From positions 992,001 through 1,056,000 of the forward strand of contig CANLSQ010000001.1 of assembly GCA_947493955.1 (NCBI GenBank): a stretch of 64,000 bases of DNA. The letters run 5' to 3'. The notes beneath the pieces are model-generated. The model ran no database searches. It had not been told where the DNA came from and was given only the letters and a program-made list of their open reading frames with translations. The translations under genes and the position numbers were made by a program. Of the stretch, positions 62,660 through 64,000 are shown one piece after another (position 1 is the stretch's first letter; every line of letters starts with the position of its first letter). This DNA comes from an uncultured Sphingomonadaceae bacterium (GTDB lineage Bacteria; Pseudomonadota; Alphaproteobacteria; Sphingomonadales; Sphingomonadaceae).

Positions 62660-63211
62660 ATGAAGAATATTCGTTTTTCCAAAGTCGCTGTTGCGCTAGT
62701 CGGTTCGCTGGCCTTGGTGAGTGGCGGCGGTGCTTACGCCAAGCATCATGCAGAAATGTCCTCACAAAACATAGTCGAGAAAGCCGCCAGTACAGATGAT
62801 TTCTCCACTCTTGTGGCCGCAGTCACAGCAGCCGATCTCGCCGGCACCCTATCCAGCGATGGCCCTTTCACGGTTTTCGCACCGCTTAATTCTGCATTCG
62901 CAAAGCTTCCAGCAGGAACGGTCGAAACACTGGTAAAGCCCGAGAATAAAGAAACACTAACCTCGATACTGACCTATCATGTCGTATCGGGCCGTTTCAA
63001 AGCCAAGGATGTCATGGGTCTGATCAAACAGGCACCCGATGGCGTTGCTTCTATTCCAACTGTCCAGGGTGGTGCTTTAAAGGCCTCCATGGGTAGTGAC
63101 GGTTCGCTGATGCTGACTGATGCCAAGGGCGGCACATCAAAGGTCGTGATGGCTGACGTCAACCAGTCCAATGGCGTCATTCACGCCATCGATACAGTTG
63201 TGATGCCTTAA
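62660..63211 (+). CDS. Fasciclin (FAS1) domain protein, exported
   Basis: A 183-residue protein with a signal peptide (residues 1-27, ending GAYA-KHH) and one FAS1 domain (about 36-183): GPFTVFAPLNSAFAKLPAGT (FAS H1-like box) and VVMADVNQSNGVIHAIDTVVMP (H2 box). FAS1 domains mediate adhesion or matrix binding. AGGAG eight bases before the ATG. Downstream of the ECF pair and followed by a strong terminator. Confidence 0.95.
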   Translation: MKNIRFSKVAVALVGSLALVSGGGAYAKHHAEMSSQNIVEKAASTDDFSTLVAAVTAADLAGTLSSDGPFTVFAPLNSAFAKLPAGTVETLVKPENKETLTSILTYHVVSGRFKAKDVMGLIKQAPDGVASIPTVQGGALKASMGSDGSLMLTDAKGGTSKVVMADVNQSNGVIHAIDTVVMP

Positions 63212-63238
63212 CCGACCGAATCCAAATGAATCCCTCCT

Positions 63239-63271
63239 AGCCTGCGGCGCGAACGCGCTGCAGGCTTTTTT
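63239..63271 (+). terminator. Intrinsic terminator after the fasciclin gene
   Basis: AGCCTGC (63239-63245) pairs with GCAGGCT (63260-63266), with GCGCG/CGCGC inside, followed by six T. Confidence 0.92.
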
Positions 63272-64000
63272 CATGAAATCATCTTTTTCAGAGTTTCCAC
63301 GCGATCGGCTTCTTCAGCGGGCTTGTCGGTCCTGATGCGGGATATTCTTGGGAAACGCATAGCCAAACCCGACTTATGGCGTTTGCTTTCATGCACGGAA
63401 TCAAACGCGACTTCCAAAACCATTGTTTTTTCGACTTCGCGGACAGGACCAAAACGATTCAGTGTATGTTGCCTGACAAAACGGTCGAGCATTCTCAGCT
63501 CATCGTCCGTAAAACCTGAATAAGCTTTTCCGACAGGAAAAAGCTCCCCATCTTCCGTCCAGCAGCCAAACGTATAATCAGAGTAGAATGAGGATCTCTT
63601 TCCGGAGCCGCGCTGCGCGTACATCATAACGCAATCTGCCACCAACGGATCGCGCTTCCACTTATACCAAAGACCCGTTTTCCGGCCTGATATATAAGGA
63701 CTATCTTTCCTTTTGAGCATCACGCCTTCAATCGCTGCATCTCTTGCACAGTCCCTGATTTCGCTGAGATGATCAAAATCACGCGCGTCCAGTATCGTTG
63801 ATATGTCGAAGCGCTTGGTATTCAGTTTTGGCACGAATGTTTCGAGCGTGCTCCGGCGGTCAATCCAGCTCCGCTCTCGCAAGTCGTTTTCGCCATCAAA
63901 TAAAATATCATACAGCCTCACAAATGCCGGGTAGTCATTCTGCATCTTTGCCGATACTTTTTTGCGGCCCAATCTTTGCTGCAAGGCATTGAAACTTGCT
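63271..64000 (-). CDS. ATP-dependent DNA ligase, C-terminal part (partial)
   Basis: C-terminal part of an ATP-dependent DNA ligase; the frame is open to the window edge, so the catalytic KxDG lysine lies outside. Motif IV is EGVMLKRKDSPY and motif V is WYKWKRDP, followed by the OB-fold C-terminal domain (about 155 to end). It ends with FPRISRIRTDKPAEEAD, typical of the bacterial ligases linked to a Lhr-like helicase and an exonuclease in repair clusters. Neighbours would be to the right, outside the window. Confidence 0.92.
   Translation of the reverse strand, partial: ASFNALQQRLGRKKVSAKMQNDYPAFVRLYDILFDGENDLRERSWIDRRSTLETFVPKLNTKRFDISTILDARDFDHLSEIRDCARDAAIEGVMLKRKDSPYISGRKTGLWYKWKRDPLVADCVMMYAQRGSGKRSSFYSDYTFGCWTEDGELFPVGKAYSGFTDDELRMLDRFVRQHTLNRFGPVREVEKTMVLEVAFDSVHESKRHKSGLAMRFPRISRIRTDKPAEEADRVETLKKMIS

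Noticed and set aside
1-64000. Search by eye for CRISPR arrays, insertion sequences, integrases, phage genes, toxin-antitoxin pairs and secondary-metabolite clusters.
   Set aside because: None seen; the window is contiguous core genome with even composition.

Overview
The window looks like a chromosomal core segment of an alphaproteobacterium of the order Sphingomonadales (Sphingorhabdus, Parasphingorhabdus or Sphingopyxis type). The evidence is the protein sequences themselves: ChpT phosphotransferase, two ClpP paralogues, an alphaproteobacterial RpoH, IspE and DapF, and GatB and trigger factor of sphingomonad type. Base composition is moderate by eye and even throughout. I see no insertion sequence, prophage, integrase, CRISPR array or plasmid gene. 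One protein-coding gene is cut at each edge (gatA on the left, an ATP-dependent DNA ligase on the right).

Layout. 1-9 kb: gatA/gatB, tRNA-Leu(UAG), trigger factor with a Lys/Ala-rich tail, divergent clpP2 and clpP1-clpX (with a heat-shock-type promoter), a membrane-anchored beta-lactamase-like protein and mtgA. 9-14 kb: rpoH, an RluD-type pseudouridine synthase, a JAMM peptidase, chpT, an AmpD-like amidase, RNase P RNA and a J-domain protein. 14-19.5 kb: a sufE pair, then the most striking region, an enlarged phage-shock operon. It holds a small exported peptide, pspA, pspB, pspC and six further small membrane proteins that share one coiled-coil motif, facing divergently from pspF across a sigma-54 promoter and a perfect IHF consensus. 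19.6-28 kb: an acyltransferase, a PuuD-like membrane protein, sodB, the overlapping chain dapF-mtaB-ftsY-yciB, and a GGDEF/EAL protein. 28-33 kb: ffh, rpsP (acidic tail), rimM, a small membrane protein, trmD, rplS, asd. 33-40 kb: three GFA-type zinc proteins, an isomerase, an alpha/beta hydrolase, an ACE-like M2 peptidase, a peroxiredoxin and YqgE. 40-54.5 kb: ahcY behind a perfect palindrome, a lytic transglycosylase coupled to a degenerate uracil-DNA-glycosylase homologue, ETF-QO, a TPR protein, ispE, ilvD, a lipoprotein, NAD(P)HX repair and an rRNA methyltransferase. 54.5-64 kb: nitrilase, two MAPEG proteins, a polyamine cluster, a dehydratase, an ECF sigma/anti-sigma/fasciclin module and the DNA ligase fragment.

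How the genes fit together. Much of the window concerns protein synthesis and export (GatAB, Tig, Ffh, FtsY, RpsP, RplS, RimM, TrmD) and proteolysis and stress (ClpP, ClpX, RpoH, Psp, ECF sigma, SodB, peroxiredoxin). Envelope upkeep is represented by MtgA, the amidase, the lytic transglycosylase and YciB. Asd makes aspartate semialdehyde, which feeds both the diaminopimelate branch (DapF) and the carboxyspermidine route encoded at 57.8-60.2 kb. The most novel-looking element is the expanded psp operon. The other oddities are low-complexity tails of opposite charge on Tig and RpsP, a membrane protein inserted between rimM and trmD, and a UDG-fold protein without its iron-sulfur cysteines.
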